From Streptomyces roseoviridis (GTDB lineage: Bacteria; Actinomycetota; Actinomycetes; Streptomycetales; Streptomycetaceae), in the NCBI RefSeq assembly GCF_039535235.1, contig NZ_BAAAWU010000001.1:2356001-2420000 (forward strand): a stretch of DNA of 64,000 nucleotides, read 5' to 3'. Shown piece after piece: positions 26,407-35,040 of the stretch. How positions within the stretch are numbered: position 1 is the first letter of the stretch; each line of letters begins with the position of its first letter. Position numbers and translations under genes: made by a program. Under the pieces are notes generated by a model. The model worked only from the letters and a program-made list of their open reading frames with translations, had not been told where the DNA came from and searched no databases.

Positions 26407-27204
26407 GTGAGGAGCAGCCCGAGAGCGCGCACCGTGCGCGCACTCTCCGCCACGACCGCGCCCGCCCTGGCGGTGTGCGCCCTCGCCCTCGCCCTCCTCC
26501 TCACCGGCTGCGGGCACCGCGCCGGTCTGGAGAGCGCGGGCCGCTCCCCCGCCGCCGTCGGCCCGGTCCGGCTCTGGCCGGATCTGCCGCCCGCGACCAG
26601 TCCGCCGATCGACTACGGCGAGACCGACACCGCGCGCGTACCCGGGATCGAGGTCCCGGGCAACGACGTCCACGCGGTCGACCCCGTCGCCGTGCTCCAG
26701 GCCGAGGTGCGGGCGCACGGCGAGGACCGCTCCGGCGCCGACGCCCTGTACGAGGAGACGGTGCGGGCCATCGAGGGCTGCGGCACCGACCGCGCGCGCT
26801 GCCCGGTCCTCGACCCGTACTACCGCGATCTCACCGGCAACGGCCGTGACGAGCTGATCGTCGGCGTCCGGATGCCCGAGCAGCAGGTCGCCGTCCGCGT
26901 CTACCTCGCCGAGCACGGCGGCCTGACCCGGATCATGTCCACGGCCGACCAGGTGCTCAGCGTGGAGGTGGCCGGCCGGGACCTGATCATGCGGGCCAGC
27001 TCCGCGGGCATCCCCGGCTACGAGTACCGGACCGCGTGGTCCTGGGACGAGCAGCAGGGGGCGATGCTGCCGGCCCGGGACGAGATCGTACGGATCAAGC
27101 CACCCGGCGCGGGCACCTCGGTCGTCCCGGCGCCGGTGTTCGTCAGCCCCTCGGCCACGTCCACCCCCGCCCCCGCACCGGTGCCGCCCGAGGCCGGCCC
27201 GTGA
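26407..27204 (+). CDS. Secreted lipoprotein of unknown function, linked to a sensor kinase
   Basis: 265 residues. GTG at 26407 with GAGGAG four bases before. Basic start (RSSPRARTVR), hydrophobic stretch and lipobox LLTGC, so the protein should be lipidated and held on the outer membrane face. The mature part contains LDPYYRDLTGNGRDELIVGVRM, an FG-GAP/EF-hand-like calcium loop. Its TGA overlaps the GTG of the kinase gene, so both are made together. By analogy with lipoproteins encoded beside sensor kinases (for example CseA), it may modulate the kinase; this is inference. Confidence 0.82.
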   Translation: MRSSPRARTVRALSATTAPALAVCALALALLLTGCGHRAGLESAGRSPAAVGPVRLWPDLPPATSPPIDYGETDTARVPGIEVPGNDVHAVDPVAVLQAEVRAHGEDRSGADALYEETVRAIEGCGTDRARCPVLDPYYRDLTGNGRDELIVGVRMPEQQVAVRVYLAEHGGLTRIMSTADQVLSVEVAGRDLIMRASSAGIPGYEYRTAWSWDEQQGAMLPARDEIVRIKPPGAGTSVVPAPVFVSPSATSTPAPAPVPPEAGP

Positions 27205-28643
27205 GGCGCCGCCTCCGGCCGCCCGCCTGGACCGCGACCCTTACCTGGAAGGCCGGGGTCTTCATCACCGTCATGTGCTGTGCGCTGGCCGCGCTGCTCG
27301 GCACGCTCGTCCACGTGTCGGTGGCCGGCGAGACGGTCCGGGACTCCCGCGAGAAGGCGCTGACCCGGCTCGGCGAGGTCGTACGCCTCTACGAGTCGGG
27401 CGAGCCGCTCCCCCGCTTCGCCGGAGTGGACCCGGACGGGCTGCCCGCCGAGCTGCGCGCGCTCGCGGTCCGCGGCGAGCGGGGCACCATGGTGGGCGAC
27501 CACGAGGGCCGTCCGACGATGTGGGCGGCGGGCCCGGCGGACGGGCGCGCCCTGGCGGTGCGGATCGACTACACGCAGAGCGCCGAGACGATCGACGGGC
27601 TCGACCGTTCGATCCTCGCCTCCTCCCTGCTCGCCATCGGGGCGACCCTGCTGGTCGGGTCCTTCGCCGTCAGCCGGATCACCCGGCGGCTGCACGCCAC
27701 CGCGCGGGTGGCCCGGCGGATCAGCGCGGGCGACCTGGACGCGCGCGTGGACGACCCCCGCACCCGGGACCCCGCGCGGCACCAGGACGAGGTGGCCACG
27801 GTCGCCGGCGCCCTCGACACCATGGCGTCCTCGCTCCAGCGCAAGCTGCAGAACGAACAGCGGTTCACCGCGGACGTGGCGCACGAACTGCGCACCCCGC
27901 TCACCGGTCTCTCGGCCGCCGCCGAACTGCTGCCGGAGGGACGCCCCTCGGAGCTGGTCCGGGACCGGGTGCGGGCGATGCGCGCGCTCACCGAGGACCT
28001 GCTGGAGATCTCCCGACTCGACGCGGGCACCGAGCGGGTGGACCTGGCCGTCCACGAGCTGGGCCCGCTGGCCGAGCGGGTGGTGCGGGCCTCCGGAACG
28101 GACACGGAGGTGCGGGTGCTGCGCGGGGCGACGGTGGAGACGGACAAGCGGCGCCTGGAGCGGGTGCTCGGCAATCTGGTCACGAACGCGCACGGCCACG
28201 GGGTCGCGCCGGTGGTGCTGACCGTGGACGGCCCGGTGGTGACGGTGCGGGACCACGGCCCCGGCTATCCGGAGTACCTGCTCGACGCGGGCCCGCAGCG
28301 CTTCCGTACCGAGGGCGGCGGCAAGGGCCACGGGCTCGGCCTGACGATCGCGGTGGGCCAGGCGGAGGCGATCGGCGCGGAGCTGGTCTTCGCCAACACG
28401 CCGGCGGAGGAGGGCGGCGGGGCCGTGGCCCGGCTGACGCTCCCGGAGTACGTACGGCTCGCGGAACCCGGCACGGCCGAGGTGGCTGGTGGGGCGGGTG
28501 GGGCCGGCGGAGCAGGTGGGGCCGCCGGCGGCGACGGGTCCGGCGCGACCGACGGGTCCGGCGCGACCGACGGACCCGGTGGGCCCGGCGCGACCGACGG
28601 ACCCGGTGGGTCCGGTCGGTCCGGTGGGGGCCGCCCCGGTTGA
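27201..28643 (+). CDS. Sensor histidine kinase
   Basis: 480 residues. GTG at 27201 overlaps the lipoprotein stop by 4 bases. Membrane segments near residues 16-38 (AGVFITVMCCALAALLGTLVHV) and 135-158 flank a short extracellular sensor. HAMP region, dimerisation/phosphoacceptor H228 in FTADVAHELRTPL, N box VLGNLVTNAHGHG, and ATP lid DHGPGYP and GKGHGLGLTIAV. The C-terminal about 50 residues are a Gly/Ala/Ser/Thr repeat tail. No response-regulator gene is adjacent, so the kinase is an orphan within this window. Confidence 0.92.
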   Translation: MRRRLRPPAWTATLTWKAGVFITVMCCALAALLGTLVHVSVAGETVRDSREKALTRLGEVVRLYESGEPLPRFAGVDPDGLPAELRALAVRGERGTMVGDHEGRPTMWAAGPADGRALAVRIDYTQSAETIDGLDRSILASSLLAIGATLLVGSFAVSRITRRLHATARVARRISAGDLDARVDDPRTRDPARHQDEVATVAGALDTMASSLQRKLQNEQRFTADVAHELRTPLTGLSAAAELLPEGRPSELVRDRVRAMRALTEDLLEISRLDAGTERVDLAVHELGPLAERVVRASGTDTEVRVLRGATVETDKRRLERVLGNLVTNAHGHGVAPVVLTVDGPVVTVRDHGPGYPEYLLDAGPQRFRTEGGGKGHGLGLTIAVGQAEAIGAELVFANTPAEEGGGAVARLTLPEYVRLAEPGTAEVAGGAGGAGGAGGAAGGDGSGATDGSGATDGPGGPGATDGPGGSGRSGGGRPG

Positions 28644-28800
28644 TGGGACCGGCACGGCCCGGCACGACCGGAACCGCCCGGCACGACACCAAGCACGCCC
28701 CCAGCCAACCCGCCCGGCACGACCGGTAGCGCCCGCCCGGCAAGCACGGCCGACCCGCACGGCCCGCCCGGCCGCCCGCCCGGCCCGCCCGGCCGGACAA
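28484..28800. repeat. Low-complexity repeats at the kinase 3' end and after it
   Basis: 28484-28640 repeats GGCGCGACCGACGG-CCGG units that encode the Gly-rich kinase tail. The pattern continues past the stop as CCCGGCACGACC and CCGCCCGGC repeats to about 28800. The segment 28800-28897 leads into the next gene and is A/T-richer (AAAAGGGACATAAGGCTTAC), a likely promoter. Confidence 0.6.
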
Positions 28801-28897
28801 CGCAGCAGCCACGAGACGGCACCGCACGGCACGGCACGGCACGGCGCACCGTCACACAAAAGGGACATAAGGCTTACTGCTTGCTACGTTGCGGACC

Positions 28898-30328
28898 ATG
28901 ACCGCAGCGCCGCCCACGGACGCGAGACCCGCGCAGGACGCGCCCCCGCCCGGGGTGCTCGTCCCGAAGCGCCGCGGTGTGGAGTTCTCGCTGCTCGTCG
29001 GCGCGGTCCTGATCTCCGTCTACGGCTACGCCGAGGTCGGCCTGGCCCGCAGCGGCGCCGTACCGCCGGACGCCGCCCGTTACGGCGCCGGCCTCGGGCT
29101 GCTCGCCCTCCTCGCCCACCTCGCCGTCCGGCTGCGCGCCCCGTACGCCGACCCGCTGCTGCTGCCGATCGCCGTTCTGCTCAACGGACTCGGCCTGGTG
29201 CTGATCTACCGGCTCGACCTGGAGACGCCCGGCGACCGGGCCGCACCCACCCAGCTGGTGTGGTCGACGCTCGGCGTGGGCCTGTTCATCGTGGTGGTGC
29301 TGCTGCTGCGCGACCACCGGGTGCTCCAGCGGTACGCGTATCTGTCGGTGGCCACCGCGCTGGGCCTGATGATCCTGCCGATCTTCTTCCCGGCCGTGAA
29401 CGGCGCCAGGATCTGGATCCGGATCGGCGGTCTTTCCTTCCAGCCGGGCGAGTTCGCCAAGATCCTGCTCGCGGTCTTCTTCGCCGCGTACCTCGCCGCC
29501 AACCGCCACGCGCTGGCCTACACCGGCCGAAAAGCCTGGAAGCTGCAGTTCCCCACCGGCCGGGTGCTCGGGCCGATCGTGGCGATCTGGGTGCTGAGCG
29601 TCGGCGTCCTGGTCCTGGAGCGCGACCTGGGCACCTCGCTGCTCTTCTTCGGTCTGTTCGTGATCATGCTGTACGTGGCGACCGGCCGCACCGGCTGGAT
29701 CGCGGTGGGGCTCGTCCTCGCGGCCGCCGGGGCCTTCCTCGTCGGCTCCCTCGAACCGCACGTCCACGGCCGGGTGCAGGACTGGCTCGACCCGTTCGCC
29801 TCGATCCGGGCGGGCGACGGGCCCGGCCAGCTCGCGCAGTCGCTGTTCGCGTTCGCCGCGGGCGGGATGCTGGGCGCGGGCCTGGGCCTCGGCCACTCGG
29901 TCCTCATCGGCTTCGCCACCAAGTCGGACTTCATCCTCGCCACGGCGGGCGAGGAACTGGGTCTGGTCGGCCTGACCGCCCTCTTCCTGCTGTACGCGCT
30001 GATCGTGGCCCGCGGCTACCGCGCCGGCCTCGCGCTGCGCGATCCCTTCGGCCGGCTGCTCGCGATCGGGCTCGCCTCGATCCTGGCGCTCCAGGTCTTC
30101 GTGATCGCGGGCGGGGTGATGGGGCTGATCCCGCTGACCGGCATGGCGATGCCGTTCCTGGCCCAGGGCGGCTCCTCGGTCGTCACCAACTGGGTGATGG
30201 TGGCACTGCTCGTCCGGGTCTCCGACTCGGCCCGGGCGCCACGTCCGGACATGGCGGACACCGGCGTGATCGCTCCGATCGTGGAGGACGCACCCGTCGC
30301 GGACGGACACGTGGAGGACCCGAGATGA
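28898..30328 (+). CDS. FtsW/RodA/SpoVE-family peptidoglycan glycosyltransferase
   Basis: 476 residues with about ten membrane segments. SEDS proteins polymerise lipid II together with a class B PBP. ATG at 28898 (MTAAPPTDARPAQDAPPPGV). Conserved SEDS sequences: NGARIWIRIGGLSFQPGEFAKILLAVFFAAYL, ERDLGTSLLFFGLFVIMLY, EELGLVGLTALFLLYALI and PLTGMAMPFLAQGGSSVV. The conserved periplasmic Asp is in LERDLGTS. It is followed 10 bases later by a PBP gene. Streptomyces has several such pairs; this one is not in the division cluster, so a role in spore-wall or lateral growth is inferred. Confidence 0.94.
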   Translation: MTAAPPTDARPAQDAPPPGVLVPKRRGVEFSLLVGAVLISVYGYAEVGLARSGAVPPDAARYGAGLGLLALLAHLAVRLRAPYADPLLLPIAVLLNGLGLVLIYRLDLETPGDRAAPTQLVWSTLGVGLFIVVVLLLRDHRVLQRYAYLSVATALGLMILPIFFPAVNGARIWIRIGGLSFQPGEFAKILLAVFFAAYLAANRHALAYTGRKAWKLQFPTGRVLGPIVAIWVLSVGVLVLERDLGTSLLFFGLFVIMLYVATGRTGWIAVGLVLAAAGAFLVGSLEPHVHGRVQDWLDPFASIRAGDGPGQLAQSLFAFAAGGMLGAGLGLGHSVLIGFATKSDFILATAGEELGLVGLTALFLLYALIVARGYRAGLALRDPFGRLLAIGLASILALQVFVIAGGVMGLIPLTGMAMPFLAQGGSSVVTNWVMVALLVRVSDSARAPRPDMADTGVIAPIVEDAPVADGHVEDPR

Positions 30329-30338
30329 GGCACACGCG

Positions 30339-31826
30339 GTGATCCGCTACATCCGGCGGGCGGCGGCGCTCTGCCTGGTCCTGCTGGTGGCGCTGCTGCT
30401 CAACGCGGCCCGGGTGATGGTGATCCAGGCGGACGAGCTGGACGACAACCCGGCCAACCGCCGGATCGCCATCACGCGCTGGGGCCAGCCGCGCGGTGAG
30501 ATCGTCGTGGACGGCCGGCCGGTGACCGGCTCCCGCGACAGCGGCCAGCAGCTGCGCTGGGAACGCACGTACACCCAGGGGCCGTTGTACGCGCCGGTGA
30601 CCGGCTACGCCTCCCAGACGTACGGTACGAGCCTGGTCGAGGACGCCGAGGACGCGGTCCTGTCCGGCACCGATCCCATGCTCGCCCCGCTGCCCCTGTG
30701 GAACGACGTGAGCCGGGGGCGCCAGCCGGGCGGGGACGTGATCACCACCATCCGGGCCCGCATGCAGGAGGCGGCCTTCAGGGGCCTCGACGGGAAGCGG
30801 GGCGCGGTCGCGGCGATCGAGCCGTCGAGCGGCCGGATCCTGGCGCTTGTGTCCTCCCCGTCGTACGACCCGGGAGTCCTTTCGGGCACGGGTCGTGAGG
30901 TGAAGGACGCGTGGGCGCGGCTGACGACCTCCCCGAACCAGCCGATGCTGGCGCGGGCGTTCCGGCAGACGTATCCGCCCGGCTCCACCTTCAAGATCGT
31001 GACGGCGGCGGCGGCCCTGGACGCGGGCGTGGTGACGGACCCCGACGCCCCGACCGACACGCCGGACCCCTTCGTCCTGCCCGGTACCCGCCAGGTGCTC
31101 CCGAACGAGGCCCGCGGCTGCGAGGACGCCTCGCTCGCCGACGCCATCCGGTGGTCCTGCAACACGGTGATGGCCGGCCTGTCGGTGAAGGTCGGTCTGG
31201 AGAAGATGGTGGAGGCCGCCGGGAACTTCGGCTTCAACGACCCGGGGCTGCGGATCCCGTCCTGGGTGGCGCGGTCGAACTTCGACACCGACATGAGCCC
31301 GGACCAGCTGGCGCTGTCCTCCATCGGCCAGTTCAACACGACGGCCACCCCGCTCCAGATGGCGCTGGTCGCCGCGGCGGTCGCCAACAACGGCGAGATC
31401 GCCCACCCCCACCTGATCGAGCGCACCACGACGGCGGGCGGCACCACGGTCGACACCACCGGCCGCCGCACCTACCGCCAGGCCATGCGTCCCTCCACCG
31501 CGACCCGCCTCCAGGACCTGATGGTCCGCGCGGTCGAGGAAGGCACCGGCACCAACGCGGCCATCCCCGGCGCCCGCGTCGGCGGCAAGACGGGCACGGC
31601 CCAGCACGGCCTGGGCAACACGGGCACCCCCTACGCCTGGTTCATCGCCTGGGCCCAGGCCAGGGACTCGGCCCAGCCGGCGGTCGCGGTCGCCGTGGTG
31701 GTGGAGGACGCGTCGGCCGACCGCACGGACATCTCGGGGGGCGGGAGCGCGGCGCCGATCGCGCGGGCGGTGATGGAGGAGGGGCTCAGGCTGGAGGCGG
31801 AGGGGCGGGGGCGGGGAGGGGGCTGA
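30339..31826 (+). CDS. Class B penicillin-binding protein (transpeptidase)
   Basis: 495 residues. GTG at 30339. One N-terminal membrane segment (AAALCLVLLVALLLNAARV), a short dimerisation domain and a transpeptidase domain with all three active-site motifs: S216-T-F-K219, S273-C-N and K417-T-G. It cross-links peptidoglycan and should act with the SEDS protein encoded just upstream. Terminal residues are Glu/Gly-rich. It is shorter than FtsI of the division cluster, which normally exceeds 600 residues. Probably beta-lactam-sensitive by family. Confidence 0.94.
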   Translation: MIRYIRRAAALCLVLLVALLLNAARVMVIQADELDDNPANRRIAITRWGQPRGEIVVDGRPVTGSRDSGQQLRWERTYTQGPLYAPVTGYASQTYGTSLVEDAEDAVLSGTDPMLAPLPLWNDVSRGRQPGGDVITTIRARMQEAAFRGLDGKRGAVAAIEPSSGRILALVSSPSYDPGVLSGTGREVKDAWARLTTSPNQPMLARAFRQTYPPGSTFKIVTAAAALDAGVVTDPDAPTDTPDPFVLPGTRQVLPNEARGCEDASLADAIRWSCNTVMAGLSVKVGLEKMVEAAGNFGFNDPGLRIPSWVARSNFDTDMSPDQLALSSIGQFNTTATPLQMALVAAAVANNGEIAHPHLIERTTTAGGTTVDTTGRRTYRQAMRPSTATRLQDLMVRAVEEGTGTNAAIPGARVGGKTGTAQHGLGNTGTPYAWFIAWAQARDSAQPAVAVAVVVEDASADRTDISGGGSAAPIARAVMEEGLRLEAEGRGRGGG

Positions 31827-31833
31827 CAGAGAA

Positions 31834-31869
31834 GGACCGCCCCCGCCACGGTGGTGGTGGGGACGGTCC
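31834..31869. terminator. Bidirectional terminator between PBP and the 187-residue gene
   Basis: GGACCG (31834-31839) / CGGTCC (31864-31869), with additional CCCCGCCAC / GTGGTGGGG pairing inside. Lies in the 53-base gap of two convergent genes. Confidence 0.7.
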
Positions 31870-31879
31870 CTCGTTAGCC

Positions 31880-32443
31880 TCAACCGCCAGTGGCGTCGAG
31901 CCATCTCCGGGCAGCCGCTTTCTCCTGCCGCGGCGTCCCCGGATAGCCGGCGATCCAGTCCGCCATCTGACGAAGATCCGGGACGTCCGAGAATCCGGCT
32001 GCCAGGACGGTGTGAACCGAGGACTCGCGCGAGGAGCAGAAAGCGGCGACGTCTCCGGTCACCGACAGCGTGGTGAACTCCGGTTCGCCGAAGCCGCTGC
32101 CGAGTGCGGTGGCGGAGCCCGCCCCCACCATGTCCCAGGATTCGGCCAGTGTGACGCGCGCCCACCACAGGTCGTTCCCGCCCTCTTCGAGCGGGACGGC
32201 GACAAGGAATTCTCCGTTGTCCCCGAAGAGATTTCCCTCTCTCAGGAGCTCGAACCAGCTTTCGTTCGCCTTGGTGACGAAATCCGAAGTGTCGCGGTCG
32301 ACGATCGACCTCGGCCACTTCCCGGATGCGGACTCGTATCCCGTGGCCATATTGGCGAGTGCAGGCGGGATGAGCGGGAGTTCCAGGCCCATCAGCCCCA
32401 GGAAGACCAGTCCGGCAGGCGCGAGGCGCCCAGCGTGGTCCAT
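31880..32443 (-). CDS. Hypothetical exported/membrane-anchored protein, candidate immunity protein
   Basis: 187 residues. ATG at 32441-32443 has GGAAAGG nine bases upstream; the TTG at 32452 would touch that site and is less likely. One N-terminal hydrophobic stretch (GLVFLGLMGLELPLIPPALA) could be a signal or anchor. I recognise no family. It lies just beyond the toxin-bearing end of the RHS gene, the usual place of an immunity gene. The coding sequence is visibly richer in A/T than its neighbours, as is the toxin tip, suggesting that both were acquired together. A 34-bp palindrome separates the two genes. The immunity role is inference from position. Confidence 0.6.
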   Translation of the reverse strand: MDHAGRLAPAGLVFLGLMGLELPLIPPALANMATGYESASGKWPRSIVDRDTSDFVTKANESWFELLREGNLFGDNGEFLVAVPLEEGGNDLWWARVTLAESWDMVGAGSATALGSGFGEPEFTTLSVTGDVAAFCSSRESSVHTVLAAGFSDVPDLRQMADWIAGYPGTPRQEKAAARRWLDATGG

Positions 32444-32491
32444 GTGCTTCAACCTTTCCGGAGAACCTCGGATGAAAGTCCACTACATGCG

Positions 32492-32525
32492 GCAGTGCAC
32501 GGCACCCCGGGGTGCCGTGCACTGC
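32492..32525. terminator. Perfect 34-bp palindrome between toxin and candidate immunity gene
   Basis: GCAGTGCACGGCACCCC (32492-32508) is followed immediately by its exact reverse complement (32509-32525). In RNA this forms a 15-17 bp hairpin 16 bases after the toxin stop and 31 bases before the ribosome site of the next gene. It can terminate or attenuate, or process the transcript between the two genes. Confidence 0.8.
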
Positions 32526-32541
32526 TTCCGTTCCTAAGCTA

Positions 32542-33435
32542 CTACCTGCCCCAGAGGCCGTTGTAGATACGTGGCGTGGAGTAGTTGTGACCGCCGTTCG
32601 TAATACGGAACCAGGCGATCTGTCCATTCGATGGGTGGACCATGATCCTGGTCTGGTTGCCGTTCCTACCGTTCCAGTAGATCAGTGCTCCGTTTTCCCT
32701 GCCCATCCATGAAGCCCACTGGGCCCGCATACGGGGATTGAGATCGCGGCCCTCGAAGTGGTCCCAGCCGTCACGAGCGTTTCCTTCCCGCGGACGCATG
32801 TTGGGATTCGCCCGGTACCTGGCCACCAGTTCGTGGACTTCCGCAGGAACCTCGAAGAACGCTCCGAGGTCGTTCATGTCGGTGGCACGAGCCGCGATCT
32901 CCTCGTCCGCGTAGTGGTCCGGCGCCCAGTTCTGGATGCCATCGCCGCCACCCTGACCGCCTTCTTCGCCACCCGTCGGGCAGGTGTCGTTGTGGACCAG
33001 GAGCGAGGTCGCCCCCGCCAGCGCGTAGTACGTGTGGAGATCGCTGACGGTGAGGTTGTGGACGGTCGCCGACGGAGCGGTCCAACGCTGGACGGACGTG
33101 ATCTGCACGTACGTGCCGGCGCTGGTCTGGAGCCACTGGCCCGACTTCAGGTCGGTGGCCTTGATCCAGTCGCGCAGCTCGGGAACCCAGACGGGGTGGC
33201 CGTCGGTCGCCGTGATCTGGGCCGTCTTCGCACCGGCCTTGCCATCGGTGTCGATGGTGACCTTGACCAGGTGCTTGAGGCCCTGGCCCTTGATCTCCGC
33301 GGTGACCGTCTCGACGCGGGTCTCCCCGGTCACCGGGTCGGTCGCGATGACTCTGTCGCCGGTCCTGACCTTCTCGATCGGCTTGGTGGAGCCGTCGGCC
33401 ATCAGCACCTTCGTGCCCGGCACGAAGCTGTTGCA
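32542..33435 (-). other. HINT (intein-like) processing domain and C-terminal toxin tip of the RHS protein
   Basis: The HINT domain runs from Cys (codon 33435-33433, CNSFVPGTKVLMADG) through ATDGHPVWV to the terminal His-Asn (codons 32994-32989, LLVHN). By family knowledge it cleaves after Asn to release the tip. The released tip is 148 residues (32988-32542), starts DTCPTGGEEGG and contains YRANPNMRPREGNARDGWDHFEG, RAQWASWMGRENGALIYWNG and ends TPRIYNGLWGR. I do not recognise a toxin family; a folded domain rich in Trp, Arg and His suggests an enzyme, but no activity is claimed. Confidence 0.75.
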
Positions 33436-34629
33436 GCCGGACTTGCCGGAGCCGCCGCCACCGCTGGAGCCACCGCTGGAGCGGGACGAACCGCCGGAGG
33501 AGCCACCGGGCTTGCTGGTGCTGACCTTGCCGCCGCCACCGCCCTTGCCGCCACCGCTGCTCTTGGGCTGGGAGGAGGACTTCGGTGCGGCCTTGGACTG
33601 GGACTGCTTCTGAACCGGGTTACCGGTCTTCTTCTTCGCGGCGGCTGCCGCATCGGCCTTTCTCTTGGCCTGCTCGGCTGCCTTCTTCTTGGCTCTTTGC
33701 GCGGCCTCCTTCTTGGCCTTTTCGATAGCGGCCTTCTTGGCCTTCAAGGCTGCGGCTTCGGCTGCCTTGGCCGCCTTCAGGACCGCCTCGGCTGCCTTCT
33801 TGGCGGCCTTGAACGCCTTGATCGCCTCGATCGTGCGGTTGACCGCCTTGATGACCGACGGGATCTTGCCGAGCTTCGTCCACGGAATCGCGTCGATGAT
33901 GAGGCCCGCACAGGACCACATGTCACCGCCGAAGCACGCCATGGCGTCGTTGATGCCGATGAAGTCCTTCAGCGTCTCCCAGGCGATCGAGAGGATCACC
34001 GAGGACAGCGACTTGCCCTGCATCGCCTGCGCCTGCGCGACCTGCGCCGCGGACAGGCCCGCACCCGCGAGGGCCGCGGCCCGCTCGGAAGCGGTCAGGG
34101 TGATGGCCAGACCCGTCGGGTCGTCGAACGTCACCGGGTTGTTGTGGGCGTAGACGTACCCGTTGGACTGCTGCGGATCGTTCAGGTCCATCAGCGGGTC
34201 GGCGGACAGGAAGCGTCCGACCACCGGGTCGTACAGGCGTGCGCCGAGCGGCTGGAAGCCAGAGGCATCGTCCCTGGTCTTGCCGAGGAACCCGGTGTGG
34301 GCCTGCAGGTTGACACCGACGGTGCTGGTGCCGCGCTGGTTGCCGAAGGGGTCCTGCTTGCGGATCCGCACCGCCATCGTGCCGCTCAGGGCGACTTCGG
34401 CGTAGGTCGAACCCTGGTGGTCAGTGGTCAGGGCGACCAGCTGCTCACCACCCGTGCCGTAGGCGTAACGCATGACCTGTCCACCAGGGGTGGAGTAGGT
34501 GCGCTGGCTGTTGACCAGGACGCCGCCCTGCTGGACGGTCACCTCGGCTTCACCCAGGTGCAGCGTCGCCGTCTTGCCCTTGATGGTCAGCAGTCGCTCA
34601 CCACCGGGGCTGTAGATGTGACGGGTGTC

Positions 34630-35040
34630 GTTCTGCGGCGCCCACAGCTGTGCGGCGGACGCGCCGTCACAGGTGGCCAGGACGATCGGCGTGGAGTTCG
34701 CCGAGTTGGCGGCCTGGACCGCCAGGCACAGGCCGGAGGCCACGTGGGTCAGCTGCCCCACGGTGGTGCGCTTGAGCTCCTGCGCGGCGCTGCCGTTGCA
34801 CTTCTGGATCTGGACTGCCGAGCCGGCCGTGTTGGCCGCCGGCTGGAGGCACCAGTCGTCGTAGACCGACATGGTTCCCCGGTTGGGGTCGGTCTGCGTC
34901 CCGCCCACGGCGGCCGGGGTCGGGGTGAACTTCCAGTTCTGGGCGACGGAGCCGTTGCAGCCATACAGCTGGACCGGCTGCGCCGCGGCCGGGAGGCCGG
35001 ACTTGAGGTCGAGGCACTTGTCGGTCAGACCCACGTACGG
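34630..35040 (-). other. Ricin-B-type lectin domain inserted in the RHS region
   Basis: About 135 residues with three imperfect repeats: LTDKCLDLKSG...VAQNWKF, YDDWCLQPAAN...AAQELKR and ASGLCLAVQAAN...AAQLWAP. Each has the C-L-x/Q-x-W pattern of the beta-trefoil carbohydrate-binding fold, though the second repeat has lost its Trp. It sits between YD repeats and the RHS core. It could bind cell-surface glycans. Confidence 0.8.

Noticed and set aside
26407..28643. sigE-cseABC-type operon
   Set aside because: A lipoprotein and kinase are present, but the sigma factor and response regulator are missing.
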